A stretch of 46,540 bases of DNA from Oscillospiraceae bacterium (lineage in GTDB: Bacteria; Bacillota; Clostridia; Oscillospirales; CAG-272), in assembly GCA_015064695.1 (NCBI GenBank), contig SVRS01000014.1, positions 1 through 46,540 on the forward strand, given 5' to 3'. The position numbers were made by a program, and so were the translations under genes. Numbering within the stretch: the stretch's first letter is position 1; each line of letters begins with the position of its first letter. Below, in pieces: positions 1 through 8,941 of the stretch. Below the pieces are notes generated by a model, which was given only the letters and a program-made list of their open reading frames with translations, searched no databases and was not told the origin of the DNA.

Positions 1-1
1 T

Positions 2-772
2 TCCTCGGGATATCCGTCCAACGGAAAAATATCCAGGAATATGCCGTGGTGCATGGGCAGATGTGCTACCGCCTGCTCCACGAACGTTGTACGGGGCAAT
101 TCCGTGGTAAACGGAACCGTTGGTATTTGGGAGCCTGTACTCGGATCGAAATCCGCCGGACGGAATATGGCCTTGCGCAGAATCCTGGACAACGGGGCCC
201 GCCACTACATATTCCTGTTCCCCATTTCTCAATCCAATTTGGCTCTGACCCTCGCTTTCCCCATGCTGTTGCAAAACGCCTGCGGTCTGGCCGCCCCTCC
301 TCCCTTTGAGATGCCGCATTACGCAGTGGGGGAGACCGTTGTGCTGTCACTGGGTGAGGAAGCCCAATCTCCCACCATGACCACTCCAAACGGTACCGTA
401 ACCGAGCTGGCTGACTCCGCCGCCTTTGTGCCCACCTATCCCGGCATCTACACCCTATCCTACGACGTGGTACGAAAGCCTCCCGAGAAGGATCCTGCCG
501 GCAGTTTTTTCGAGGGGTTCGATAGCAATACCGAAGGCGAAGAGGAAACAGAGCCGGACGAGGAACCCCGCACCCGTACGTCCTCCTTCTTCGTCCACAT
601 CCCCCCGTCGGAGTACGAAGCATACAGCGGGGAGACCCTCTACTACGCCAACACCTTTGACATCCATCGGGACGGCAAGCAGATGACCAATACCCTGCTT
701 CCCTTCGCCGCCCTGCTCCTGACCGCACTTTTACTTTTTGAATGGGGGTATTTCTACCGTGGCAAACATTGA
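2..772 (+). CDS. BatA/VWA-operon membrane protein, C-terminal part (5' truncated by window)
   Basis: The reading frame is open to the window edge, so the gene starts outside. The internal ATG at position 41 is not a convincing start. The visible part has the features of the C-terminal half of clostridial BatA-like VWA proteins: a hydrophobic 'HYIFLFPISQSNLALTL' stretch where the family has its 'DLHxSNLPL' segment, a beta-rich extracytoplasmic region, an acidic linker (GEEETEPDEEP) and a final membrane helix (about residues 220-238) ending in 'EWGYFYRGKH'. It overlaps the next VWA gene, which implies translational coupling and a joint membrane complex. The role of such Bat/MoxR-type complexes in Firmicutes is not established. 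The frame over the first ~130 bases is less certain than the rest, because a second frame is also open there. Confidence 0.7.
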   Translation, partial: SSGYPSNGKISRNMPWCMGRCATACSTNVVRGNSVVNGTVGIWEPVLGSKSAGRNMALRRILDNGARHYIFLFPISQSNLALTLAFPMLLQNACGLAAPPPFEMPHYAVGETVVLSLGEEAQSPTMTTPNGTVTELADSAAFVPTYPGIYTLSYDVVRKPPEKDPAGSFFEGFDSNTEGEEETEPDEEPRTRTSSFFVHIPPSEYEAYSGETLYYANTFDIHRDGKQMTNTLLPFAALLLTALLLFEWGYFYRGKH

Positions 773-3356
773 ATTTCGGCTGGAACGCCCTCTGTGGATG
801 CTCCTGCTCATCCCCACGGCCATTCTGCTTCTGGTAATTTTCTTCACCATGAAAAAGGAGACTCGCCGTAAAGGGAAAACCATCCTTTCTCTGATCCTGC
901 ACGGGGGCATCGCGCTGATTCTGGCCGTCCTGGCTGCGGGCTTGACGGTGGCCACCGAAACCGACCGCCAAAGCACCATCATCCTCATGGACATATCCGA
1001 CAGCACCCTGTCCGTCCGGGAGGACATGACCGCGACCTGTGAGGCCTTGCTCTCTGAATTCTCCGATCGTGACGTAAAGGGGGTGGTGCTCTTCGGGCAG
1101 GACACCCTCTTGATCGGCAAGAAAAGCTCCTTCGGTCGTGTGTCGGTGGAGAAGGCAGATTCCACAGGGACAGACTTGGCCTCGGCGCTGTACGAGGCGG
1201 TCGACCGCATGGATCGCTACACCCATAAGCGCATCATCCTGCTTTCGGACGGCAAGGAGACCGTGGGAGATGCCCTGTACGCCGCTCGCCGTTTGGGGGA
1301 GGAGGGCGTGCGTATGGACACCCTGTACTACGACACCGATGGGCAAGTAAAGAGCGAGGTGCAGCTCGCGGCCATGACCTCAGCGGGAGGAAGTTACGTC
1401 GGAGATCCGATTCAGCTGAATCTGACTCTGCAAAGCAACATAACCGGGGAGGCATCGGTCTCGATCTACGAGGGGAATACCCTCTTGGAGACCAAAACCG
1501 TGACCTTGCAAACGGGGGTGCAGACGCTGTCCTTTGAATGCAAGGCCGAGACGGCGGGGATGCACGGCTACCGTGCCGTGCTGACCTGCGGCGGGGACAC
1601 CGAGCCCCGAAACAACGAGATCTTTGCCATTCTGCAAACCCACGGAACCCCCTCCATCCTCATCATCGCGAGGAATCCCGCCGAGGCAGAGTCCCTGAAA
1701 AACACCCTCTCCGCCGAGGCGGAGGTCACGGTGGTGTCCCAAAGCGAGGCGCCCGCTGATCTGCCCACCCTCTGCAACTACGACGGCTACTATCTGATGA
1801 ATACCGACGCTTCTTCTCTGCCTGCAGAGCTGGGGGCATCTCTCGAAATCGCGGTGCGGATGTTCGGCAAATCCCTGTGTTTTGTCGGCGGAGATCAAAC
1901 CTTCGGCAAGGGAAACATGGTGGACACGGCGTACAGCCAAATGCTCCCTCTGAAATTCGGTTCCCTGGAGTCGAGCGGAAGAATCATGCTCCTGGTTATT
2001 GACAACTCGGGTAGCATGAAGGGCGACTACATGGAGCTTGCCAAAGCAGGCGCCATCCGCATCGTGGAATCCATGGGCCCTGCCGACCGAGTGGGTATCA
2101 TCTGCTTTTACGATAACCTGGAAGCGGAAATCGTGGTAGATCTCCAATCCGTCAACGCAGAGAACAAAGAGGCCATCATCGCCGCCATATCCAAGATCGC
2201 AGCCCACACAGGGACGAACTATATTCCGTCCCTGAAGGCGGCTCATGAGATGTTGCTCCCGTTTCAGGACTCTCCCGAACCCAAGCACGTGATCTTCCTG
2301 TCCGACGGTATGCCCGCGGGCAGTATCCAAGAAATTTATACGCACACCCAGATCCTGCGCGATTCCGAGGTCACCATGACCACCATCGGTATGAACGAAG
2401 ATAAGGATAAGTTGTTCGTTCTCGACAATATGGCCAAGCTGGGCGACGGTGTTTTCCACTACGTGGAAAACGCTCAGGATCTTCCGACCGTCATGCTGAG
2501 CCAAGCGGAGGGCGTCCTCCCGCAGTACGCCTTCACGAATCCGGTCACCCCGCAGATTGCAGTGAATGATCCCATCACGGCACCCCTTGCATCCGCCGAT
2601 AGCTGCCCTCAAATCGGGGGCTACGTGGGGATGCACGCCAAGCCGGAGGCCACGGTCTATCTCACAGCCGAGAACGGCGATCCGCTCTACGCCGCATGGG
2701 CGTACGGGAGCGGGCAGGTTGCCTGCTTCACCACCGACCTGACGGGGACATGGAGCGGGGAGCTTCTGAACACCGAGGCGGGACGGAGCTTTGTCCGCAA
2801 CGCCTTGAAGGCTACCTATGCCGAGGTGCGACACGATGCCGCCATCATCCCCACCGTCACCGTGGACGGAGGCCTCGTCACCGTCACAGCTGAGCTTCCC
2901 GATGGGGGTAACGATTTCGAGCTGTTGGCCGAGATCACAGGCCCCGAACAAAAGACCATTGAGTTGGAACGAATCACCGATACCGCCTACGAAGCCTCCA
3001 CTTCGCTGGGGACGCCGGGAGAATACACGGTAACCGTGACGTGGATCCGCCGCAACAAGACCGTGGATCAGGCCACCGCCCTATTCACCGTATCCTATTC
3101 GGGAGAATACGATCTGTTCCGCGAGGGAGGGGCTTCCCTACTCTCCGAAATCGCCGCAGTGACGGGCGGACTGACCAACGCCGCCCCGGGCGATCTGGCC
3201 GCCCACGATCCAGGGCTTCTCCACTCGGTGATCACCTTTGAGCTGTGGCTATGCCTGCTGGCCGCTATGCTGATGCTTGCCGATATCGCCGTCCGGCGAC
3301 TGACACTCGCAGACATCCGCAAGCTGTTTCGTCGGTGCGAGACAAATGTGAAATAG
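738..3356 (+). CDS. Membrane-anchored protein with two VWA domains
   Basis: This is an 872-residue protein with two N-terminal membrane helices (about residues 15-35 and 52-72), a first VWA-like domain (about 75-200, 'IILMDISDST'), a middle beta domain and a second VWA domain (about 410-590) with an intact MIDAS motif DNSGSMK and 'FLSDGMPAGS'. The C-terminus has a membrane helix (about 832-855) and a basic tail. This is the usual plan of the long VWA protein in clostridial MoxR-DUF58-BatA-VWA operons, so a metal-dependent protein-interaction role at the membrane is likely. The first ATG is at 738. A GTG at 759, which removes seven residues and still overlaps the upstream stop, places 'ANIEFRLERPLWMLLLIP' at the N-terminus as in relatives and is an equally good start. 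A strong terminator follows. Confidence 0.88.
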   Translation: MNGGISTVANIEFRLERPLWMLLLIPTAILLLVIFFTMKKETRRKGKTILSLILHGGIALILAVLAAGLTVATETDRQSTIILMDISDSTLSVREDMTATCEALLSEFSDRDVKGVVLFGQDTLLIGKKSSFGRVSVEKADSTGTDLASALYEAVDRMDRYTHKRIILLSDGKETVGDALYAARRLGEEGVRMDTLYYDTDGQVKSEVQLAAMTSAGGSYVGDPIQLNLTLQSNITGEASVSIYEGNTLLETKTVTLQTGVQTLSFECKAETAGMHGYRAVLTCGGDTEPRNNEIFAILQTHGTPSILIIARNPAEAESLKNTLSAEAEVTVVSQSEAPADLPTLCNYDGYYLMNTDASSLPAELGASLEIAVRMFGKSLCFVGGDQTFGKGNMVDTAYSQMLPLKFGSLESSGRIMLLVIDNSGSMKGDYMELAKAGAIRIVESMGPADRVGIICFYDNLEAEIVVDLQSVNAENKEAIIAAISKIAAHTGTNYIPSLKAAHEMLLPFQDSPEPKHVIFLSDGMPAGSIQEIYTHTQILRDSEVTMTTIGMNEDKDKLFVLDNMAKLGDGVFHYVENAQDLPTVMLSQAEGVLPQYAFTNPVTPQIAVNDPITAPLASADSCPQIGGYVGMHAKPEATVYLTAENGDPLYAAWAYGSGQVACFTTDLTGTWSGELLNTEAGRSFVRNALKATYAEVRHDAAIIPTVTVDGGLVTVTAELPDGGNDFELLAEITGPEQKTIELERITDTAYEASTSLGTPGEYTVTVTWIRRNKTVDQATALFTVSYSGEYDLFREGGASLLSEIAAVTGGLTNAAPGDLAAHDPGLLHSVITFELWLCLLAAMLMLADIAVRRLTLADIRKLFRRCETNVK

Positions 3357-3361
3357 TGAAA

Positions 3362-3406
3362 AACCACCGCGAGAACCTTTATGGTTCCACGCGGTGGCGT
3401 TTCTTT
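3362..3406 (+). terminator. Rho-independent terminator after the VWA operon
   Basis: Arms ccaccgcg (3364-3371) and cgcggtgg (3390-3397) are perfectly complementary. A second paired block, agaacc/ggttcc, lies inside them, and a T-rich tail follows. It begins a few bases after the VWA stop codon. Confidence 0.85.
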
Positions 3407-3440
3407 TGCGAATTCTGTGGTGTTTCAAAAGAGCTTCTTC

Positions 3441-3512
3441 ACCCGCAAGGGCCTTGATCGCAGATTGATGGTTTGCGATTTCGTCTCCGTGCTGTTTTCG
3501 GAGCGTTTTTTT
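3441..3512 (+). repeat. Dispersed repeat copy 1, ending in a hairpin and T-run
   Basis: About 55 bp from 'acccgcaaggg' is ~80% identical by eye to 36463-36516. Here the downstream end forms a local hairpin (CTCCG 3485-3489 with CGGAG 3499-3503) followed by seven T residues, so it may act as a terminator or be the end of a small RNA. It lies in the ~330-bp gene-free stretch before the spore-protein gene. Confidence 0.5.
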
Positions 3513-3731
3513 GCAGCTTGCAATTTGCGATTGGTTGAAAATCCTCAAATAGACCGCCATCTGGGTGCCGTCAAAATTTGTGACAAATTTCCATTCATAT
3601 AAAAAGAAAAAAGGCTCACAATAATACCAGAGTCAAGCGAGACGGTACCGAGTCCGGACGGGCACGGCACATACACTTCGCGGGCTCGATCATATAGATA
3701 CGGATTAAAGTTGAAAAGAGGAGTCACAATT

Positions 3732-3986
3732 ATGGCAAGCAATAAGACGCTCGTTCCCGAAGCTAAGCAGGCACTGGAGCAGTTCAAGATGGAGGCCGCC
3801 AACGAGGTCGGCGTCAATCTCTCCCAGGGCTACAACGGCGATCTGACCTCCCGCCAGGCCGGCAGCATCGGCGGGCAGATGGTCAACATGATGATGCCCG
3901 TACGAAACGCGAGATTTGAGAGAAAGAGTCGGGTGAGCGAGGGGCATCGGATTGAGGTGAGGTATCGGGTTTTACTTACGGTGTGA
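3732..3986 (+). CDS. Small acid-soluble spore protein, alpha/beta type, with aberrant C-terminus
   Basis: Alpha/beta SASPs coat spore DNA and are degraded by the GPR protease at germination. From the ATG at 3732 (GAGGAG about 9 nt upstream) the protein reads as a normal SASP through 'KMEAANEVGVNL', which matches the GPR cleavage region, and 'LTSRQAGSIGGQMV', the conserved DNA-binding segment. After about residue 55 the usual short C-terminal helix is replaced by ~29 unrelated basic residues (PVRNARFERKSR and onwards). The coding sequence therefore seems fused to foreign DNA at about 3895-3905. Family members are usually 60-75 residues; this one is 84. The product may be non-functional. Confidence 0.8.
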   Translation: MASNKTLVPEAKQALEQFKMEAANEVGVNLSQGYNGDLTSRQAGSIGGQMVNMMMPVRNARFERKSRVSEGHRIEVRYRVLLTV

Positions 3987-4021
3987 AGGGGAATTTCATT
4001 CTACATCTTCTCGATGAGGCG

Positions 4022-4069
4022 ACAGCACCGCACAGCAAGGGACGATTGAGCCCTGCTGTGCGGTGCTGT
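4022..4069. terminator. Strong inverted repeat downstream of the wecB-ugd chimera
   Basis: The 16-base arms at 4022-4037 and 4054-4069 are perfect complements around a 16-base loop. The structure sits 10 bases past the stop codon of the reverse-strand chimera. There is no long T-run on either side, so termination is plausible but not certain. Confidence 0.6.
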
Positions 4070-4079
4070 AATTGTTCAA

Positions 4080-5453
4080 TTAGTCGCGGCGGAAAATGTC
4101 GCGGGTGTAAACCTTCTCCTGTACATCATCCAGGCAGACATCGTAACGATTTGCGATGATCGCATCGCACATCTCCTTGAACTTGTCCAGATCGTTCACG
4201 ATCTCGCTACCGAAGAAGGTCTCGCCGTCGTTCAACGTAGGTTCGTAGATCACGACCTTGGCGCCCTTGGCCTTGATGCGCTTCATAACGCCCTGGATCG
4301 AGGACTGGCGGAAGTTGTCCGAGCCGGACTTCATGGTGAGGCGATAAACGCCGACCACAGCAGGAGTCTCCTTGGCCTTGCTGTACTCGTTGTCCTCCTC
4401 GTAGCCATAGTAAGGATTACTTGCTTTCGACATTGCGCCATACGCGGCTTGATCTTCAAGGAGCAACTTATAGTTTTCATAAATCACTTGCTCATCAGTT
4501 CCGACCAACTTTAGCGTACCCGCCTTAATACCTTCAGGACGCTCGGTTGTGTCGCGCATGACCAAAACCGGTTTGCCCAGGGAGGGCGCCTCTTCTTGGA
4601 TTCCCCCACTATCGGTCAGAATCATAAAGCTACGAGCAAGGAAATTGTGGAAATCCAAAACCTCAAGAGGTTCAATAATACGGATTCTATCACATCCACT
4701 CAATTCTTCGTCTGCTGCTTTTCGTACAATAGGATTCATATGAATCGGGTAAATTGCCTTTACGTCGGGATGCTCATCCATCACACGACGAATCGCACGA
4801 AACATATTGTGCATTGGTTCACCGAGATTCTCTCGACGATGTGCTGTAATCATGATGAGCCGGCTATCTTTTGCCCGCTCCAACTCAGGATGGGTGTAAT
4901 TCTCGCGAACCGTAGTTTTCAGAGCATCAATTGCCGTATTGCCCGTAATGAAAATGCTGTTCTCATCTTTGCCTTCTTTTACAAGATTAGCCTTGGAAAG
5001 CTCGGTAGGTGCGAAATTATACTTAGAAATAATTGATACGGCTTGGCGGTTAAATTCTTCCGGATAAGGACTATAAATGTTGTATGTGCGGAGTCCTGCT
5101 TCCACGTGACCAATTGCAATTTGCTTGTAGAAGCATGCAAGAGCCGTCACAAACGTAGTCGATGTATCCCCGTGAACAAGAACCACATCCGGCTTAACTT
5201 CATCAAGAACTGCGCCCATTTTACTCAAAATTCCGGTCGTAATGTCAAACAAGGTCTGCCCTGCTTTCATAATTGACAGATCATAATCTGGAACAACCCC
5301 AAAGGTATCGAGAACCATGTCCAACATCTGACGGTGTTGTCCAGTTACGCATACAACAGTTTTGATATTATCTCTTGTTTTCAGTTCGTTAACAAGAGGG
5401 CACATTTTAATTGCTTCGGGACGAGTGCCGAAGACGAGCATTACTTTTTTCAT
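4080..5453 (-). CDS. Chimera: UDP-GlcNAc 2-epimerase (WecB) fused to C-terminal UDP-glucose 6-dehydrogenase fragment
   Basis: Residues 1 to about 350 are a nearly complete non-hydrolysing UDP-N-acetylglucosamine 2-epimerase, which makes UDP-ManNAc for surface glycans. Visible hallmarks are '[15 protein letters not shown]', 'VHGDTST', 'GHVEAGLRT', '[11 protein letters not shown]' and '[19 protein letters not shown]'. At 'MSKASNPY' the epimerase should continue about 15 residues to its end. Instead the sequence becomes the C-terminal domain of UDP-glucose/GDP-mannose dehydrogenase ('[20 protein letters not shown]', '[10 protein letters not shown]', ending '[12 protein letters not shown]'). The dehydrogenase NAD-binding and catalytic domains are absent. 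The start at 5453 gives the canonical '[16 protein letters not shown]'; the frame extends upstream to 5531 without family similarity. The epimerase part looks more AT-rich than the tail. The epimerase could still be active; the tail cannot be a dehydrogenase alone. Confidence 0.88.
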   Translation of the reverse strand: MKKVMLVFGTRPEAIKMCPLVNELKTRDNIKTVVCVTGQHRQMLDMVLDTFGVVPDYDLSIMKAGQTLFDITTGILSKMGAVLDEVKPDVVLVHGDTSTTFVTALACFYKQIAIGHVEAGLRTYNIYSPYPEEFNRQAVSIISKYNFAPTELSKANLVKEGKDENSIFITGNTAIDALKTTVRENYTHPELERAKDSRLIMITAHRRENLGEPMHNMFRAIRRVMDEHPDVKAIYPIHMNPIVRKAADEELSGCDRIRIIEPLEVLDFHNFLARSFMILTDSGGIQEEAPSLGKPVLVMRDTTERPEGIKAGTLKLVGTDEQVIYENYKLLLEDQAAYGAMSKASNPYYGYEEDNEYSKAKETPAVVGVYRLTMKSGSDNFRQSSIQGVMKRIKAKGAKVVIYEPTLNDGETFFGSEIVNDLDKFKEMCDAIIANRYDVCLDDVQEKVYTRDIFRRD

Positions 5454-5574
5454 TAGCTCTTTTCGCTCCCTTCTATGTATAAATTTAGCCGATAAATAAT
5501 CTTGGCAATGGTTGAGACGATAGTACCGCAAATCACTTTTTATCGTGTATCACAGCATCCAGTTTTCTTGCTCT

Positions 5575-6029
5575 CTATAGTCCAAGTTGTTGTTTTACTT
5601 GATCAAGCGAAGCTCTAACGACTTGATCCATATCATAGTATTTATATTCTGCGAGTCGTCACCAAAAATCACTTTTTCCTCTTTATCAGCTAATGTCTTG
5701 TATTTCAAATAGAGTTTACTATTTCTCTCATCATTCACGGGATAATATGGCTCATCACCAAGCTTCCACTCAGAACTAAATTCCTTGCTGATAATTGTTT
5801 TGGGCAAATCGTTTCCGTTTTCGTCTTTTCCAAACTCAAACCATTTGTGCTCAATAATTCTAGTCCAAGGCGTGTCTCTGTCAGTATACTTGTGGATGTT
5901 AATACCTTCCACCTTCTCTGTATAAATATTGACGCCAACATGATTCCTTTTATCAATAACCAGAACCGACTTACCTGCCTTCTGGACTTCGTGAGCAAAA
6001 ACAGATCCATATAATCCAGCACCTACTAC
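5575..6029 (-). pseudogene. glf: UDP-galactopyranose mutase, disrupted remnant
   Basis: Glf converts UDP-galactopyranose to UDP-galactofuranose. Read on the reverse strand from the MITE edge, the frame gives the FAD-binding start 'VVGAGLYGSVFAHE', then 'KSVLVIDKRNHVGVNIY' (families have GGN where this has GVN), then 'EGINIHKY'. It jumps directly to the C-terminal 'TDRDTPWTRIIEHKWFEFG' and 'EPYYPVNDERNSKLY', so roughly 230 central residues are missing without loss of frame. After 'EEKVIFG' a one-base loss shifts the frame; the other frame continues 'RLAEYKYYDMDQVVRASLDQ' to a stop at 5575. The start codon is missing because a MITE adjoins codon ~5. The combined lesions make this a clear pseudogene. 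Confidence 0.88.
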
Positions 6030-6250
6030 TAATACTAATTATCAATAAAAACCTTGAACGTCAAACCGTTCTCCCGAACCAATGGGGGAGGGGCCCCATG
6101 GTGATGCCCTCTATGGTATCTGTTTTCCTCTTGTATCCTCTATAATTCTTTTTTGAAGTTCTTGGGATTCTTAAACCCTTCTTCAAAGAAGGGTTTAAGC
6201 CGCCGGAGGCACGCTCTTCTATTCAATGTTTTTGTCAAGGATTAGTATTA
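6030..6250 (-). mobile_element. MITE copy A (about 220 bp), inserted at the 5' end of glf
   Basis: The ends are imperfect terminal inverted repeats: 'taatactaattatcaat' at 6030 and 'ttgtcaaggattagtatta' ending at 6250. The interior matches copies B and C in reverse orientation: the 'ccatggggcccct' block, 'cttgggattcttaaaccc', an internal hairpin 'aaacccttctt/aagaagggttt' and 'gccgccggaggcacgc'. A TA at each end suggests a TA target duplication. It has no coding capacity. Confidence 0.8.
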
Positions 6251-6340
6251 GAACCTTTCATACTGCACTGCTTCCAGTGCGAGGTTCATAAGCTGCCGGA
6301 GGCACGCTCTCCATTCAATGTAAAAACTTTGTAAATTAAG
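6251..6340 (-). mobile_element. Truncated MITE-like fragment abutting copy A
   Basis: On the reverse strand it carries 'acattgaatggagagcgtg' followed by 'cctccggcagctta', matching one end of the MITE family, then a different hairpin (gaacct...aggttc). It seems to be a partial or diverged copy in tandem with copy A. It occupies the position where the glf start codon would be expected. Confidence 0.5.
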
Positions 6341-6453
6341 GGGGCGGCGGCTTCATTTCTGCGGATTATTTGCTATAATTGAGAAGGATTGAGCGGTGCG
6401 CCGAAACCGCTGAAACCGTCGAAAAAGTTTGAAAAAAGAGGCATTCAAAAACC

Positions 6454-8595
6454 GTGATGTGTATGAAAAAAATGATCCCCATTCTGCTCGTTCTGCTACT
6501 GTGGACGGGCTGTCTGTTTTCCTGTAATCCAGCTGTGAACTCTCCGGGGGTGGAAACCACCGACCGTGATACCGAGGCGACCGCGGGGACCGCGGCGGAG
6601 CCGCCCAAAACCGAGCCTTCCGAATCCGAATCGGCCGAATCCGACCGAGAAACAACGCTGACGACGGAGGAACCCTCTTTGGAGGAGACGACGGCCGCGA
6701 CCGCACCTGTAACTGACCCGGTAACTGAACCCGAATCCGAATCAGCAACCGAGCCCGAGACCACCGAGGCTCATGTCCATGAGTATGACCCGGGCGGGGC
6801 GACCTACGAACTGTCGGGCGACTCCTGCACGGAGGGGGTGCGGAAGATATCCCGCTGTACCCTGTGCGGGGAAGAAACCGTGCAAATCCTCCATGAACAT
6901 ATCCCGAGCATGACCGAGCGGGTGGATCTGGCGGATCAAGGCTACTGCGGAGGCTATCTTCTTTCAGAGGCCTGCCTTTGCGGGGAATATCGGAATTACA
7001 GTTGGAATTTGTTCTGCCCTTACGTCACCGAGTCGGGATCCTATACCGATGAGGCGGGGCGCACCGTGGAAACCATCACGTATGATTGCCCCGATTGCGC
7101 TAAGAGTTTGCGGTATCGCTACTACAGGACGGCCGTGCAGGATACCTGCGAGGTAGTCGTACAGGCCGCCTTTGACCGATTGGCGGAGGGGAGAGAGACC
7201 GAACTCATGGTCTGTCAAAGAAATTGGTATGATCACGTGTATCGGTACACCTGGAAGGAGGGAATCACCTCCTGCGAGGAGAGTGTAACCGTATTCCGGG
7301 TCTGTCAGTATTGCGGCCATGAGGATGGGGCGGAGACCATCACCGAGCATACCTACTACGAAACGTCCAGATACGAGTGGGCTGACTACGGTCTTTGCGG
7401 GGGATACCTGTCGGTGTTATCCTGCCCCTGCGGGCAATATGAAAACTACGATTGGCAATTGACTTGTGCCTATACCACCGAGGAGGGGGCCCGTACCGAC
7501 GAGGCGGGACATGAGGTGTCTGTCCTTACGAATACCTGTGCAACCTGTCGGCGGTCCCTGCGTTATACCGCGTATGCGGCACCCGCTGATACGGCTTGCG
7601 GGATGGCGCGCGTCGGAGCTTTTGAGGTACTGGATGGGGGTGAGGTGATTTTCTCCGTGAACGCAAGGCATAATTGGGAGGAGCACATCTACGTGTACGC
7701 CTGGGATGGAGAAGTTTCCTCCTGCACCGAGGGCGTGACGGTGTCCGCGATCTGCATTCATTGCGGAGATCGGCAAGATCCGCGGATCCTGGAGGATCAC
7801 GAACCCTTGTTGATTGCCCATCACGATCTGGCGGCCGAGGGATTCTGCGGCGGATTTTTGGAAAGATACGCCTGTCCTTGCGGGGAGATGGAGGATTATG
7901 CGGTCAGTATTGCCTGTATGTGTACCCCGGATTCGGTAAGCTACGTGGATGCGGACGGACGGGAGGTAACGGAAGATACCTATACCTGCGGGGATTGCGG
8001 ACACACGCTCACCTACACCCGTACCGCCGAATCTGCGAAGGACTCTTGCGAAGTGTCGGTACGCGCATCCATGACCTGGCACGAGGGTGAATCCACTCGG
8101 GAGCTGACCGCCCGTTCTGCCTGGCGCGACCATCAATACGTTCGCTCGTGGGGGGAGGAAATTACCTCTTGCTTGGAGGGCATCTGCATTGGCTACGACT
8201 GCCTCTACTGCGGCGAGCGGTATGAGGTGACTTTTCGGGATCACGTAACGCTTGAGACCGAGCTATACGACCTGGCTGATTTTGGGCTGTGCGGCGGTTT
8301 TTTGTCTTTGATGGCTTGCCCTTGCGGGACCTGTCACGAATACGATTGGGGTGTGGTATGCCAATACGTGGCTGAGGAATCCGAGTATCTTGACGACCTT
8401 GGCCGCAGGGTGCATCTGACCCGATACTCCTGCGCCAATTGCGGGGGAGAATTGCGCTACTCATACACGAAAGAGCAACAGGGTCCTGCAGGGGGAACCG
8501 TCATCCGCGCCGTTTTTGAGATCGTCGTGGATCAAGTGGTCACGAAAACCATTTCTTGCTTGAAAAGCGGTGGGGATTCCGGGTATATAATGTGA
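6454..8595 (+). CDS. Cysteine-rich repeat lipoprotein (four ~150-residue CxxC repeats)
   Basis: The 713-residue protein starts with a signal peptide whose hydrophobic core 'MIPILLVLLLWTGCLFSC' contains lipobox-like LWTGC and LFSC, so it is probably a surface lipoprotein. Residues ~25-108 form a Thr/Glu/Ser-rich linker. Four tandem repeats follow with anchor points near residues 120, 270, 420 and 569. Each contains an ITSCxEGV-like strand, CxYCG, a DLAxxGxCGGxL segment, CPCG, a YxWxxxC segment, CxxCxxxLRY and a WxxHxYxYxW strand. The regular cysteine pairs suggest metal-binding or disulfide-stabilised modules. The GTG at 6454 and ATG codons at 6457 and 6463 are alternative starts; AAGAGG at 6436-6441 favours 6454 or 6457. 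It converges on the giant secreted-protein operon. No known family was recognised. Confidence 0.85.
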   Translation: MMCMKKMIPILLVLLLWTGCLFSCNPAVNSPGVETTDRDTEATAGTAAEPPKTEPSESESAESDRETTLTTEEPSLEETTAATAPVTDPVTEPESESATEPETTEAHVHEYDPGGATYELSGDSCTEGVRKISRCTLCGEETVQILHEHIPSMTERVDLADQGYCGGYLLSEACLCGEYRNYSWNLFCPYVTESGSYTDEAGRTVETITYDCPDCAKSLRYRYYRTAVQDTCEVVVQAAFDRLAEGRETELMVCQRNWYDHVYRYTWKEGITSCEESVTVFRVCQYCGHEDGAETITEHTYYETSRYEWADYGLCGGYLSVLSCPCGQYENYDWQLTCAYTTEEGARTDEAGHEVSVLTNTCATCRRSLRYTAYAAPADTACGMARVGAFEVLDGGEVIFSVNARHNWEEHIYVYAWDGEVSSCTEGVTVSAICIHCGDRQDPRILEDHEPLLIAHHDLAAEGFCGGFLERYACPCGEMEDYAVSIACMCTPDSVSYVDADGREVTEDTYTCGDCGHTLTYTRTAESAKDSCEVSVRASMTWHEGESTRELTARSAWRDHQYVRSWGEEITSCLEGICIGYDCLYCGERYEVTFRDHVTLETELYDLADFGLCGGFLSLMACPCGTCHEYDWGVVCQYVAEESEYLDDLGRRVHLTRYSCANCGGELRYSYTKEQQGPAGGTVIRAVFEIVVDQVVTKTISCLKSGGDSGYIM

Positions 8596-8857
8596 TACGA
8601 ATCCTTGATAAAAACATTGAAAAAAGTGCGTGCCTCCGGCGGCTTAAACCCTTCTTGAAAGCCTCCTCGCGCTGCTCGGTGCAAATTCGCCTTCGGCGAA
8701 GTTTGCGAAGGGTTTAAGAATCCCAAGAACTTCAAAAAAGGGATGATACAGGACACAAGAGGACAACAGGTATAATCGTGAACATCACCATGGGGCCCCT
8801 ACCCCATTGGTATGAAATAACAATTGTATTCAATGTTTTGGTTGAGGAATAGTATTA
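8593..8857 (+). mobile_element. MITE copy B (about 260 bp)
   Basis: It opens with 'gatacgaatccttgataaa' and closes with 'gttgaggaatagtatta', the same imperfect inverted ends as the other copies. The central hairpin is longer here (an extra ~45 bp including 'gccttcggcgaag'). Its left edge coincides with the TGA stop codon of the lipoprotein gene. Confidence 0.8.
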
Positions 8858-8940
8858 AACCCTTCTTTCAAGAAGGGTTTAAGCGGGGTACAGGGGCGGT
8901 GCCCCTGTATATATATATAGATTTAATTCGTCAAATAGTA
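8858..8940. repeat. Two-hairpin element next to MITE B
   Basis: It carries the same 'aaacccttctt/aagaagggttt' hairpin as the MITE interior, then a second hairpin 'tacaggggc/gcccctgta' and a TA-repeat. It is probably a further diverged relative or fragment of the repeat family. Confidence 0.45.
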
Positions 8941-8941
8941 T

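Noticed and set aside
66..2951. Reverse-strand open frames across the VWA genes
   Set aside because: They are antisense to genes with intact VWA motifs and show no recognisable protein features.
4022..4069. Possible riboswitch or attenuator before a gene
   Set aside because: The hairpin lies after the stop of the reverse-strand gene and no gene starts downstream of it, so a terminator-like role fits better.
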